DNA of 64,000 bases from Pieris napi (taxonomy: Eukaryota > Arthropoda > Insecta > Lepidoptera > Pieridae), in contig NC_062251.1 of the NCBI RefSeq assembly GCF_905475465.1, forward strand, positions 2,783,001 through 2,847,000, given 5' to 3'. How positions within the stretch are numbered: position 1 is the first letter of the stretch; each line of letters begins with the position of its first letter. The translations under genes were made by a program, and so were the position numbers. Shown here one piece after another: positions 21,654-32,774 of the stretch. Under the pieces are notes generated by a model, which saw nothing but the letters and a program-made list of their open reading frames with translations, was not told where the DNA came from and made no database searches.

Positions 21654-21830
21654 ATAAATTTTAAAAGTTTGGTCCCTGTGGTAGTGTACCTTTAATACTA
21701 GCATTTCCTAGCTCTATTGCGATATTTATTCTTTGAGCACCAGCTCTGGGGTCACCGGTACTATCTACCAGGCGCCAACTTAAATCTTTAATTGGCAGTG
21801 CTTTTGAACCCCAGGGCCCAAGTGTCTCCA
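21654..21830 (-). mobile_element. LINE 3' end, family C
   Basis: Minus strand encodes the GPWG...LIKDLSWRLVDSTGDPR segment in broken frames and ends with GGGACCAAACTTTTAAAATT. It abuts a family E fragment at 21835. Confidence 0.65.
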
Positions 21831-21834
21831 ATTC

Positions 21835-22010
21835 AAATAATTGGCGATTAAAAAGAGTGGCGAAAAGTTTCTTGCCAGTTCTTCTTACCCGCTCTACGCC
21901 CTTGACTTGCGAACTAGTAGTAAATGTAAATTTACAATTAATTTAACTTGACAATTCATAAGTGTACTTGTATACCTATATCAATAAAGATATTTTGAGT
22001 TAAAGGGGAA
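21835..22010 (+). mobile_element. LINE 3' end, family E, variant
   Basis: GGCGATTAAAAAGAGTGGCG, TCTACGCCCTTGACTTGCGA and an end AATAAAGATATTTTGAGTTA. This variant also occurs at 23700-24055. Confidence 0.65.
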
Positions 22011-22203
22011 AAAATCAAATTTGAAGGATATACTCTTATATTTGGTTATTTATTAATTTCCTCCTGCTCTGCGGCCGCGTCATCTTACGCTGGTCCGAGA
22101 GAGTTGAGACCGGGCTCATATGTCCACAGAAGTAGCATCCCATACCAAAGCCCGTCCCATCTTCTAAGGCATCAAAGACATCCCAGCCGCTTGCTGTCTT
22201 CAA

Positions 22204-22505
22204 TCTAATATATAAAATTCTCGTGTCGCGGTGTTTGTAGTTAAACTCCTCATAAACGGTTTGACCGATTGTCATGAAATTTTGTGTACATATTGGGTAT
22301 GTCTGAGAATCGGACAACATCTATTTTTCATCCCCCTAAATGTTAGGGGAAGTCCATCCCTAAATTTTTTTTTAATTTTTAGATTTTTTTTATACAACAT
22401 TAAAAAATACATACAAACCCTTATTTTCACCCCTCTACGATCAACCCCTATTTTTTTTATTATAAATGATATACATGGCAAAACGACGTTTGCCGGATCA
22501 GCTAG
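22204..22505 (+). mobile_element. Helitron, non-autonomous, type 1
   Basis: A|TCTAATATATAAAATTC...TTGCCGGATCAGCTAG|T. Confidence 0.85.
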
Positions 22506-22507
22506 TA

Positions 22508-22635
22508 TAGCGCGTGTGTGTGTGTGTACTTGTGTGTATGTGTGCATGTGGGTGTGGATGTGCGCGCGTGTGTGTGTACCTGTGTGTATGTGTGCATGTG
22601 GGTGTGGGTGTGGGTGTGTATGGGCGAGTGTGTGT
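22508..22635. repeat. (GT)n-rich microsatellite
   Basis: Interrupted GT repeat with GGGTGTGGATGTG-like steps, starting 3 bp after a Helitron 3' end. Apparent reading frames here are artefacts. 22641-22940 after it is unassigned. Confidence 0.85.
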
Positions 22636-22939
22636 TACAGAGTATGATATGATAAGTAGATAATAACAAAAGAAGCATAACTTCAAAAAAATACGATTAT
22701 TCGTAGTGTGTTACAAATGCTTCCTTTAATTTAATATAGTTTACTAAATACCTGGAAGAATACCTATATGAATAATTACAAACTATATTTATTTTCCACT
22801 TTTTAGTCCTAGCAGCAATAAGTGTTGTCTCAATTTAATCGTATTGCTTTGTGGACTTAAAAAAATTCATTTGATTTTTCGAGATAAACCTATGAAATTA
22901 TTATATTGTCGCTGATTCTTTATAAGTGTACAAAGTTTG

Positions 22940-22993
22940 AATTAAATCTGTCCGTTTAAACCCACTGGTCAAAATCGAGTCCGAAGGAGTCGG

Positions 22994-23024
<31 letters not shown>

Positions 23025-23090
23025 CATGCATACATACATGCATACATACATACATACATACAGGTGAAGCTAATATAAAGCGTGTAAAAA
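22940..23090 (-). mobile_element. Element I, copy 3, with (CATA)n array
   Basis: Minus-strand copy ending GCTAATATAAAGCGTGTAAA; the tetranucleotide array is at 22993-23062. 23091-23540 is unassigned. Confidence 0.6.
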
Positions 23091-23542
23091 CATATGTTTT
23101 ATACAACAATTCAGACACCCATTTTGAATGAAATGTGTGAAAATGGCCTCCAAATTTACCGCCAAAACAAACGTCATCCCGGACCGTAGACAAATCGCTA
23201 GCGTAATACGGGCGTTCCTTTCCACGTCACGTACGTGCTTTTTATAAATCTGATTTATTGATTTGTGTTACAACTAAATGGTTTATATTATTTTTTATAT
23301 TATATTTATGAATGGGGTGCCTGGTTTTTAGTTTCAATGGAGCGCACCCACACCAATTCAAAGACAAGCTACTCGACTAAGGATATTCAGAAACGAGATT
23401 CTAATTGTTGTTTTCTTTGCTTAGTTATATTCCTATCTAATTGTTAAGTATGTATTTACATAGTAGGTATATTGGCTTGGCGGATATACTTGTTCTATAC
23501 AAAAAGTCCCATCGGAAGTGCTGCGATATTTATTTTATAGTT

Positions 23543-24060
23543 TTTACAACTAACTCCCAAGCGAAATTAGAGAATTATCACTAAATAGATTCAAAGCCCT
23601 CGTTAAGCGTAAATTAATTAATAAAGCTTTTTATAAATTCGACGATTATTTAAATGATCCTAATTCTTGGGATTGATTTGATCCAGTTCAAACAATTTGT
23701 ATGACAATACGTGGCGATTAAAAAGAGTGGCGGAAAATTTATTAAAAGAGTTTCTTGCCAGTTAATCTTGCCCTACGCCCTTGACTTGCGAACTGGTAGT
23801 AAATGTAAGTTTACAATTAATTAACTAACCTTAACATATAATAATTAAAATATATTATTAAAAGGAGTCCCTTTAGGCAAGGTTGCGAAGATACTGGCAG
23901 CGTTCCCCCTTTTGAATAGCTAGACTAATTCTTGGTCCGAGGTAGCTGCCAGATCTTCGGTCTCCTGTGATGTCGACTAACAATTAATTTAACTTTTTTT
24001 TGACGTTCATAAGTGTACTTGTTTACTTATATGAATAAAGATATATTGAGTTAATTGCGG
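23543..24060 (+). mobile_element. LINE family E with coding end, interrupted by another LINE
   Basis: Reads LPSEIRELSLNRFKALVKRK then LINKAFYKFDDYLNDPNSWD and a TGA at 23674-23676, followed by the family-E UTR. The UTR is broken at 23827-23980 and resumes to GAATAAAGATATATTGAGTT. This ties the family E 3' ends in the window to a coding LINE. Confidence 0.75.
23827..23980 (-). mobile_element. LINE family P end nested in LINE E, with TSD
   Basis: Minus strand encodes the family-P C-terminal peptide (ITGD...). Flanked by ACAATTAATTAACT (23813-23826) and ACAATTAATTTAACT (23981-23995), a target duplication of about 14 bp. Confidence 0.75.
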
Positions 24061-24297
24061 GCTGCTTAAGTCCTCATGTCATTTTCACACGTGTATATTA
24101 TTTTTCTAATATATTCTCATATGTGATTGTCCTTATTTTAACATAAATTAAAAATCGCGCTGTCTCTTTACCGAATCTCACCCTATGAGCAACAATATCA
24201 CTCTCGAAGTGATTGCTGCCAGGTCGAAGACGTTTTCATTACTAGGGTATAAATAAAAGAATATTGATATTGTAGATTTGCTCGTTGTAGTAAACAA

Positions 24298-24570
24298 GGG
24301 AGCGTTCAAGTATTACGTCACGCTATTTTTGGAGATTCTTGACACCCCCCCCCATATAACGTGCCGTAACGTTTTCTGTACCCAATAGTAAAACGTTTCG
24401 TGACCACCCAGTTACTTTTTATACCTTAAAGTTACGATTATGTGGTGTAAAGTACTGGAAAGTCGAAAATAATATTAACAATAACTGGTAATTCAATCCC
24501 CGCTCCGCATCGTATCGTTTCACAAAATGACCCCCCCCCCAAATTCGTTACGTAATACTTGAATGCTCCC
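24298..24570. mobile_element. Poly-C MITE F, copy 1
   Basis: Termini GGGAGCGTTCAAGTATTACG and complement; TSD CAA on both sides (24295-24297 and 24571-24573). Contains CCCCCCCCC runs near each end. Confidence 0.85.
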
Positions 24571-24906
24571 CAAGTGAAAATCAACCTTTTCAAGGCGTTT
24601 TGTCAATACTTTTACACGAGTAAGGTCAACTGTACTGTCAGGTCGCTAACTGCCATGCGTGTTCAATACAATAATGCGTTTAGGATGCTCTTGGGACTGC
24701 CTCGTTTCTGCAGTGCTTCGGAGATGTTCGACCAAGCCCGTACAAACTTCTGGGCTATTATTAGAATTAAAACAAGATCTCTGTTGAGCCGGGTACGAGG
24801 ATGTCGGAACAGCATCTTGAAGACTGTTGCAGATAACCTGTCTTCGTCTATCATGAAGCATTTTGTGCGTACACTTGTCGGTACAGATCGACGAGTGTAT
24901 GCATAG
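24571..24906 (+). pseudogene. LINE reverse-transcriptase C-terminal remnant
   Basis: Reads QVKINLFKAFCQYFYTSKVN, MRVQYNNAFRMLLGLPRFCS, ASEMFDQARTNFWAIIRIKT and a stop at 24904-24906. The KxxLFKAFCxxFYT ... LRVxYNNAFRxLLGLPRxCSAS pattern is that of insect LINE proteins. The 5' part is cut off at the adjacent MITE. Confidence 0.8.
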
Positions 24907-24909
24907 AAT

Positions 24910-25085
24910 GTTTTTTTTTTATAGATCGGGGGGCAAACGGGCAGGAGGCTCACCTGATGTTAAGTGATACCGCCGCCCATGGACACTCTCAATGCCAGAG
25001 GGCTCGCGAGTGCGTTGGCGGCCTTTCTAAGAATTGGTACGCTCTTGAAGGACCCTAAGTCGAATTGGAATGAAGAATGTTTCAT
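24910..25085 (-). mobile_element. LINE 3' end, family U
   Basis: Poly-T at its left edge is the poly(A) tail of a minus-strand copy; then GGCAGGAGGCTCACCTGATG and AAGGACCCTAAGTCGAATTG. Confidence 0.75.
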
Positions 25086-25603
25086 GGGTTTTATGTTTAG
25101 CTTTTTAATAATAATATACTAACACTAGTCCGTAAGTTTATACTAACATAATTAGGATTATTTTATCTGAACAAATAAATAAATAATAATAATATTCGCG
25201 ACCAGAGACATTATTATCTGTGATATTTATAATGTATTGTATTAATCTAAAGTGTAAAGAATTAAGATAATCCCTTTGCAATAAGAAAACATTTGATTTG
25301 TCAAAGATACGCGCCATTATGGGGCCCGCACGCAATAAAACTGAAGTATCACTTTGACAGTTCATCAATCGCGCATAGACAATGCGGATTATTCATCGTC
25401 ACGTACGGGGAACGGCGTATTGTTCTTTTCAGTTTATGGTTTAACGGTTATAGCTTGTTAAATGTTATATTAATTTTATATGGCTTGGAAAATTCACATT
25501 TTCCTTAAGATGTTTGAGTATTTCGGTTTATGTAGATTTTTATTTTAACTGTTTAAACTAATCATAAAATGATTTGTCATTAAAATTACATACTTAATAA
25601 TAA

Positions 25604-26251
25604 TCAGTGGCGCTATAACCTCTTTAGGTCTGGGCCTCAGATTTCTGAATCTGTTTCAAGATCATTTTTCAATTTAATACGCAAGTACGCTCCAGTGCCT
25701 GACACACGCGGTCGACTTTTTGGGTCTAAAGCTTAGGTTCCTAGAAAAGCGGTGCCGTTATCTAACGGCCGTAATGTAACGTTGGCTGACGTCAGCCATA
25801 CGTTGTCTATAAATAACATCGGAGTAGGTTTTCTAGAGAACGTTGAGTGTCACCGCAACGTCATATAGCGGTGCTGTCATTTGCATGACGGCCGTCATAG
25901 CGGTGATAAACATTAGTACAAAGTTAATCGCGTGTAGCGGTGCCCATATTTAATTAATTCAATGAGTGGAAACGTGACTTGGTCGAGCGAAAATGATTGT
26001 TTTTTTGCATTATGTTAAAAAGTAAAGACGGCCGTTATTAACAACCGTAAAATGACGGCCGTTAGTTAACGGCACTGATTTACTAAGAAACCTAAGCTTA
26101 AGAGATGTCGCTTTCCTCACGATGTTTTCCTTCACCGTTCGAGCGAATGTTAAATGCGCACATAGAAAGAAAGTCCATTGGTGTACAGCCGGGGATCGAA
26201 CCTACGGCCTCAGGGATGAGAGTCGCTGAAGCCACTAGGCCAACACTGCTC
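25604..26251 (-). mobile_element. tRNA-derived SINE, family 2, split by a MITE
   Basis: CAGTGGCGCTATAACCTCTT to GGTCGACTTTTTGGGTCTAA, then insert 25730-26098, then GAGATGTCGCTTTCCTCACG to GCCACTAGGCCAACACTGCT. Confidence 0.85.
25730..26098. mobile_element. MITE H nested in SINE family 2, TAA target duplication
   Basis: 369 bp with ends AGCTTAGGTTCCTAGAAAAG and, inverted, AGCTTAGGTTTCTTAGTAAA. Flanked by TAA on both sides (25727-25729 and 26099-26101). The interior repeats ACGGCCGT/GCCGTTA motifs in both orientations, and GGTGCCGTTA pairs with TAACGGCACT. Confidence 0.85.
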
Positions 26252-26679
26252 CCATAAATACTTAATAAACAAACGAAAACTATTACAAAAATAATAAACA
26301 ATAACTCATGACATTTTAAACTTTTTAATGAATAGGCTAACTGGTCAGTTATTAAATTAGTAGAATTGATTTTTAATTGTATTCTGTGTAATAAATGTGA
26401 AAAAGTTTATCACCTTTTTCGTAACACATATCAAAAACATTAAGCAATGGTGATTGGTGAGCAATGTTTAATGTGCTAATGTAATATTAAAAAACATTAA
26501 TTATTTATTTAGACATAGACATAACATTTATTACATACAAAAAACACACACACATAAACACACAAAATAACAATAATCAAAGAAAAAATAAAATAAGACA
26601 TCAAAAACAATAAAAATAAAAATATTTTCGCCCATGGCGCCTAGTCTTTCATAGAATTTTTCCTTTAGTTATATATTAA
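26252..26679. other. Unassigned AT-rich sequence
   Basis: Includes an A/C-rich stretch (ACACACACACATAAACACAC) at 26546-26566. No gene or family seen. Confidence 0.35.
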
Positions 26680-27051
26680 CTAGCCGTTTCGCGCCCGCTT
26701 TGCTGGACGAATTAAAATAAATTTTATGTTTCATTATTTTATTTTTTTTCATATTTTTATTATTCTTCTTTTTAACTTCCCGCTAAGAAAATTGAAATAT
26801 TTCTAAAATCGAGTTTTTAACAGATGTTGACGTTTTGCGGTTCTAGGAAGCCTCTTTTGTTTTTATTAGCGGGAAATTTTTTCATAAAAGTAAAACAGAA
26901 ATAAAAAAATGAAGGAACGTTGGAATTAAAAAAATAAATAGCCATAAACCATCTAGGAAAAATTTCGCATCGAATGGTGGTAGTTTCACGATCAGTGGTT
27001 TAAGCGTGAAAGAGCCTCAAACGAACACCATTTTCTTTTTATATATATAGA
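26680..27051 (-). mobile_element. Helitron, non-autonomous, type 4
   Basis: A|CTAGCCGTTTCGCGCCCGCT...ATATATATAGA|T. Sister copy at 59642 in sim intron 3. A short GATA tract follows. Confidence 0.85.
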
Positions 27052-27605
27052 TAGATAGATATAGATATAGATATCATTTATATTTGGAAATTAAAATATT
27101 AAGTACTTCCTTCAAATGTCAATCGTAATCTCACTTTGGTACTTAAGAACAATAAAATACAATATATATTGCGACCAGCATTAACACGTAGAGAGAAAAA
27201 ATCTATTCATAAACAATACTACTAATATTTTAGATTTCTAAGTAAATCAATTGGATTTTGGTGTCTGTATCTCACATAGAAGTCATTTGGTATGAAATAA
27301 AAGCCCCAAGCGCTAAGTCTTGTTTCTGAGTATCACCTTGACGTGTGCGTTTAGACACAGAGTCTTACACACACTTACTTGCAGTACACACACACTAATA
27401 TCCATTTTACATGCCTGATTTATGTTTCTGCTCATCGTTTAATAGTCCTTAACAGATGTGTCGGGTTTACAAAAAAATTGTGACGAGAAATTACTCCGTG
27501 GAATGAATTTCAATTAAGCCTATTAAAGATGCACTTTTGAAAGTCAAAATTACAAGAAAAAATTAAAAAAAAAAACATGTATGTGTTCTTATATACGCGC
27601 GTTAT
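27052..27605. other. Unassigned AT-rich sequence
   Basis: (GATA)n tract, then sequence without recognised repeats or genes. Confidence 0.35.
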
Positions 27606-27903
27606 AAGTTATACTTCTTTGGCGTAACAAGATAAAAGTCTTTTTAAAAATTATCTTTCGCTTTATTCTACGATTGTAGAAAAAACGACACCAATAGAAA
27701 AAAGGTATTTAATACATTGAAAGTTTTATTATAACGCATTATGTAGTTAAATAAAGTTTATTTAAATATCACAAAAAAAATTAAAATGTTGACTATGCTA
27801 ACACAGGGTGTCGGTTTTTTGTGACGGTGTGCGCGCGCATCGTAAAAATTTACTCTCATCATTTTTCCCTAACGCGCCAAAAGAAGTAGGTATATATAAC
27901 TTC
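27606..27903 (+). mobile_element. DNA element Q, copy 1
   Basis: Ends AAGTTATACTTCTTTGGCG and, inverted, CGCCAAAAGAAGTAGGTATA. Body shared with 40633-40935 (minus) and 46949-47023. Landmark: GACGGTGTGCGCGCGCATCG. Confidence 0.65.
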
Positions 27904-27984
27904 AAAAATTTCTAAATCTATATAACTTTATATTTGCACTTCTTGCGCACCTATCTAATTTCTTTCTTTCTCACGGTGGTTTTT

Positions 27985-28110
27985 ATATGTATGCACATGG
28001 GCAGGAGGCTCACCTGACGTTAAGCGATACCGCCCATGGACACACACATTGCCAGAAGGCCCGCAAGTGCGTTGCCTGGAGGAATCACTCGAAAGCGATA
28101 AGGCCACCAG
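27985..28110 (-). repeat. Chimeric LINE 3' fragments
   Basis: GGGCAGGAGGCTCACCTGAC is family U; it switches to CTCGAAAGCGATAAGGCCAC, resembling the LINE end at 29396. Confidence 0.5.
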
Positions 28111-28133
28111 TTGTCCTCCTTTTTATATAATTA

Positions 28134-28358
28134 CTAGCAAACTCGGCGAACTCCGTTTCGCCACCAGATGGCTTCGTTTTATGTAACATTTCGTTTAGTG
28201 ATCCCGCTTTTCTGTTGAAATTTTTCCTGAATTTTCTTTGCTATAAACCTCATGGAGCCCGAGACCTTTCCAACGAATGCAAAACCGTGGAAATCGGTTC
28301 GTGCGTTCTGGGGTTATAGCGTCAGGAAGGAAAACCCGACTTATTTTTATATAGTAGA
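28134..28358 (-). mobile_element. Helitron, non-autonomous, type 5, copy 1
   Basis: 225 bp, A|CTAGCAAACTCGGCGAACTC...ATATAGTAGA|T. Identical length to the copy at 30085. Confidence 0.9.
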
Positions 28359-28384
28359 TGTCAATGTTTTTTTTTATTTAAATA

Positions 28385-28934
28385 CTAGCTGACCTGGCTA
28401 ACTTCGTTCCGCCCTACAACCTTATAATATCGTTGTTACTTTAATTTAACTAATTTTAGGATTTCATTAATGTTAAGTATTACATTAATACAACTCTTTT
28501 GCAAATACAGAAATGTTTTATTGCTTGCCATTGCGAAAGAAGAATGGCAGTTTTACACATTAGGCATCTTCTCTCTAGCGTCAATATGGCGATACTGCAT
28601 GTTAAGCACTTTCTGATATCCAACATCTTTTGATCAGGATCAAAGCATGGTTATGCATCGACTCATTCACCTCAAGATCGGAATTTCTTGAACTGACACA
28701 AATTCGACGTAAAATGATGCGTAGTTTTGTCAACAGATGGCACCATATGGTTTTTGCATTCGTAAAATTAATTAATTTATTTATTGTTATTCGATAACTT
28801 ATCCGATATTTTATTGCTTAATCTGCTATTCGGGACGGAAACAAATCCAACAAATCAAAAACCATGGCAATCGGTCCAGCCGTTCTCGAGTTATAAGTGT
28901 TGTAACAAACACGACTTTCTTTTATATATATAGA
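28385..28934 (-). mobile_element. Helitron, non-autonomous, type 6
   Basis: 550 bp, A|CTAGCTGACCTGGCTAACTT...TATATATAGA|T. Confidence 0.85.
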
Positions 28935-29395
28935 TTAATCATACAATCAGTCTCTGCGACTATAAGTAGATACGTTGAGTGCTTCTAGACGTGTTAGGCG
29001 CTACTCCCAGCGGAGCCTGTCTATTCTTATTTAAACTCAGTCTGTTGTCCTGGTCAAAAATGTCTCGCCGCTTTTTTATCGAGCAGTTTCTGGTATGGTT
29101 AGCTGTCCTGCTAGCTGATTGGGGTGCTTTTGAAGTCCTACTTTGTAGTTATACCCATGTGTGACCCTCTTTTACCGTGAGCATACTAAGAAATTCATGG
29201 ACTTCTGTTGTTTTAAGAAACCATGGGGTGTTTGATATTAGCTTGAGTATGTCATTTTGAGCTCTTTGTATTATTATTATTTTTAGATTAAGGTTCTATA
29301 TATTTTTTATTTTATATATATTATATAACATTTTGTTCTGCACTTCTCGCACGCGTCATGTTTCTTTTTTTTTAGTTTTTCTCTTTAACTAGGGT
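28935..29395. other. Unassigned; possible degraded LINE coding
   Basis: A frame at 28979-29164 reads MLLDVLGATPSGACLFLFKL and similar. No clear family. Confidence 0.25.
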
Positions 29396-29490
29396 TGCCT
29401 GGAAGAGATCGCTTAATAGCGATAAGGCCGCCCGTTGCATCCCTTATAATTTTTATGTATTGTGTTTCTAATGTAAGTGTAAATAAATAA
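29396..29490 (+). repeat. LINE 3'-UTR fragment ending AATAAATAAATAAAT
   Basis: TGCCTGGAAGAGATCGCTTA and GCGATAAGGCCGCCCGTTG are followed by GTAAATAAATAAATAAAT, typical of an insect LINE terminus. Confidence 0.5.
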
Positions 29491-29908
29491 ATAAATATTA
29501 TATTTTAATTATGTCAATGTATACTAAATATGTTACAAGTACTTAAAAATTAGTTTGCCAAAGAAGTTTCACGTCTGGAATGTGTACTTTGTACGCACGT
29601 ACTTTTTTTTAGATTGGTTTTTGCAGACAGAATTTGTAAAAAGCTTTCCTTAAAGCTGACTATTCTGATACGCAACGATAATTCTACGTTTAACGCCCGG
29701 TTCGAGTTCACAATTTAACAGTCTCGCGTTAACGTGAGACCTGCCTTGCACATCATAAATGCCTAATTATATTGGCAATAAAACTATTATTTCTCCTAAG
29801 CTGTGAAGCTAAATACAGTCTCCAGTTAGACTACAAAATAAATTACGTCCTCTACGGAGACTGGAGGTATCCGACACTATTTGTTCTGGGTCTCAGCCTC
29901 ATGCCTCA

Positions 29909-30391
29909 GGGAGCGTTCAAGTATTACGTAACGCAGTTTTTGGAGATTATTGACCCCCCCCCCCATGTAACTCGTCGTAACGTTTTTCAGTACCCCAGTA
30001 CAGTACTGTACCCAAGTATACGTGACCACCTAGTGACTCTTTAGTTACTATTATGTGGTGTAAGTCCAAAAAAAATATTAACAACTAGCAAACTCGGCGA
30101 ACTCCGTTTCGTCACCAGATGGCTTCGTTTTATATAACAATTCGTTTGGTGATCCCGCTTTTCTGTTGAAATTTTTCCTGAATTTTCTTTGCTATAAACC
30201 TCACGGAGCCCGAGACCTTTCCAACGAATGGAAAACCGTGGAAATCGGTTCGTGCGTTCTGGAGTTATAGCGTCAGGAAGGAAAACCCGACTTATTTTTA
30301 TATAGTAGATAACGCGTAATTTAATCCCTGCCCCGCATCGTAATGTTTTACAAAAGGAAAAAAATACGTTACGTAATACTTGAACGCTCCC
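29909..30391. mobile_element. Poly-C MITE F, copy 2, split by a Helitron
   Basis: TSD TCA on both sides (29906-29908 and 30392-30394). Without the 225-bp Helitron it is 258 bp, like its sisters. Confidence 0.9.
30085..30309 (-). mobile_element. Helitron type 5, copy 2, nested in MITE F
   Basis: CTAG...AGA between A (30084) and T (30310). Removing it gives TTAACAATAACGCGTAAT, the sequence seen in uninterrupted MITE F copies. Confidence 0.92.
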
Positions 30392-30510
30392 TCAGAAGAG
30401 AGCTGGATATACCTATTTAGGATTATTACGAGAGATTATTATTATTAGGAGATGGAGTCTGTGGGTTTCAAGCCAGAGTCTGTGCCTTTTCACTGGAATT
30501 TTATATAGGA

Positions 30511-31105
30511 CTAGTAGACTCGGCCAAGCGTTGCTGTGGCTAAGATTTTTGTTATATTACATAGTAGTAAACTATTCAAGAGAAACGGCAGGAGAACACC
30601 AATCCACCATGTTTTTTTGGTGGTTATGCCATTAAATTGTAGCTTATGTGAAACGTTGGTAATTATTTTGATAAGGATCAATACCTAGGTACGAATAAAG
30701 AGCCTTTTCTAGCGGTGGTATTTGATTAAAAAAAATTAATAAAAGGACACTTATTGTGACGTAAGTATAAAAGATAGAGACATGCTGTCGCGACATTTTT
30801 TATAGATAGTGATGTGCCCTGAAAAATTGATATACATAATTTTATTCTATCATTAATAGTTTTCACAGCGCACGCGATTGAAGGAAGTTTTTTGTTTCTT
30901 TACACCTTGGGTTAGATTATTCAAGTTTTAGTTAGCATCCCTAATTTTTTTGAAAATGAAACATAGCCTATGTCACTCGGAATTGATGTAGCTTGCCAAC
31001 GGTGAAAGAATTTTTGAAATCGGTCCAGTAGTTTCGGAGTAAATGAATAGGTCATTTCAAACAAACAAAAAATCAAATCTTTTCTCTTTATAATATTAGT
31101 ATAGA
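30511..31105 (-). mobile_element. Helitron, non-autonomous, type 2 long form
   Basis: Starts CTAGTAGACTCGGCCAAGCG and ends TAATATTAGTATAGA. The left flank is A but the right flank is A instead of the expected T, so the 5' border may be off by a few bases. Confidence 0.8.
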
Positions 31106-31184
31106 ATACCGATGCAGAATTCGTGGGCAATTTCGATGTAGTTGCCACTGCATCAGTAAGTTTGGGGTCGCTATTGGAAGTTGC

Positions 31185-31508
31185 GGAATAAGGTCTTGGA
31201 AGGGTGTAAGGGGTTCTCTTGTCCCTTCTACAGTATGCCCTGGATTTGGTCCAGGTACGATAAGGCCTAGCCAACCTTAGAATACAAAATACCATCCGTA
31301 TCCGACGTCCGTCGTTCCACAACTGATGGTTTCTTAAGGCAGTTCTTGCACCATCACTATGTGAAACCAGCTGCCCACTGAAGCATTTCCGAACTAATTC
31401 GGGTCCTCCAATACAGAGCGTACCTAAAAGGCCGGCAACGCACAATGTGAGTGCCCATGGGCATGTATCACTTAACATTAGATGAGCCTCCTATAACATA
31501 AAAAAAAC
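31185..31508 (+). mobile_element. LINE 3' end, family U, decayed
   Basis: CATCACTATGTGAAACCAGC, AAAAGGCCGGCAACGCACAA and GATGAGCCTCCTATAACATA followed by A8. Confidence 0.65.
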
Positions 31509-31545
31509 CAGACTTCGCCATCCACGGTTAACCGCTTTTCACATA

Positions 31546-31867
31546 TCTAATATATAAAATTCTCGTGTCGCGGTGTATGTAGTTAAACTCCTCCGAAACG
31601 GCTCGACCGATTCTCATTAAATTTTGTGTGCATATTGTGTATGTCTGACAATCCGACAACATCTATTTTTAATCCCCCTAAATGTTAAGGGTAGTCCACC
31701 CCTAAATTTTTTATTTGTATTTTTAGATATATTTTTTTGTTTTTATTTTTTTATGATACAGCATTAAAAAATACATACAACCCCTAACTTTCACCCCTCT
31801 ACGATCAACCCCTATTTTTTATTATAAATGATATACATGGCAAAACGACGTTTGCCGGATCAGCTAG
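31546..31867 (+). mobile_element. Helitron, non-autonomous, type 1
   Basis: A|TCTAATATATAAAATTC...GCCGGATCAGCTAG|T, followed by a short (TA)n. Confidence 0.85.
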
Positions 31868-32215
31868 TATATATATATATATATGGGTCAATCTACCTTA
31901 AATCTATGTCATTAATATTCGTGTAATGCTTATGTGTCAAGTTCAGAGATTACGGAAAACATATATAGCAAATACAATATATATTCAGGCCAGTTACAAA
32001 TACAACACGACGCTGACTACGCCAAAGTTTGACATTGTAACACGGAAATGTTAATACAGCCTTATTTTGTCGGATAATGTTCGAAATTAAAAAGTGTGCA
32101 AAGTGAATTACGAAGATGAAAATACCTGGTAATTATTGTTTTTAATATTTACTAAACACTACTTTTTTACCCATCTGCAATCTTGGCTTTTATTAGATTT
32201 TTGATTTTGAGACAA

Positions 32216-32476
32216 TTAATGCAAATCTAAAAATTTGTTTTCCCTCCGTAACTCGTAAACTATCAAACTGCGGCAATTCTCGCCCTTCTCAGCCGAAACA
32301 CGCAGTACGCCGTATCCAAGAGGCCCGAAGCTGTGAGTTGACGAGTTACTGGAGTCTCCTTTTGTATCGTTCGGTTGTTCTTTTAATGTCTTCCTCGACT
32401 GTGGTTTATTATTTATGGACCACGGCTCACCGCTCATATTTCGAAGTGTTTCATAAATAATTCCAACACACAACAT
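32216..32476 (-). CDS. Unassigned open frame, 86 codons
   Basis: Minus strand reads MLCVGIIYETLRNMSGEPWS ... STHSFGPLGYGVLRVSAEKG ... LIVYELRRENKFLDLH. The composition is protein-like and the surrounding 31900-32770 shows no repeat from this window. I recognise no family; it could be a gene exon, a transposon piece or chance. Confidence 0.25.
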   Translation of the reverse strand: MLCVGIIYETLRNMSGEPWSINNKPQSRKTLKEQPNDTKGDSSNSSTHSFGPLGYGVLRVSAEKGENCRSLIVYELRRENKFLDLH

Positions 32477-32774
32477 TTACAATTTAAACTATAATTTAAA
32501 AATTTATTAATAAAAAACTAAAACAGTTTAAAGTCTTAATTGCTTAAAGCTGTGTAAATATTGTATATACATTAGAATCAAGATTTTTTTGTATCATATT
32601 AAATCAATACAAATATTTAGATAATTACATACATGTCGAACACTGCGCGCTTTTAATGAAGTTAACTGCACTCTTGTATACATATATATGTTCTAATAAG
32701 TCATATATGTACTTAATAACATATAAAATAGATTAAAATATTCTAAACATACATAGTAATAATAATTATTAAAA

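Noticed and set aside
22231..22686. Long overlapping open frames on both strands
   Set aside because: They run through a Helitron and a GT microsatellite; the amino-acid strings are repeat translations (HTHTH, VCVCVC).
23265..23447. 60-codon frame
   Set aside because: No family resemblance, low-complexity start and no splice or promoter support.
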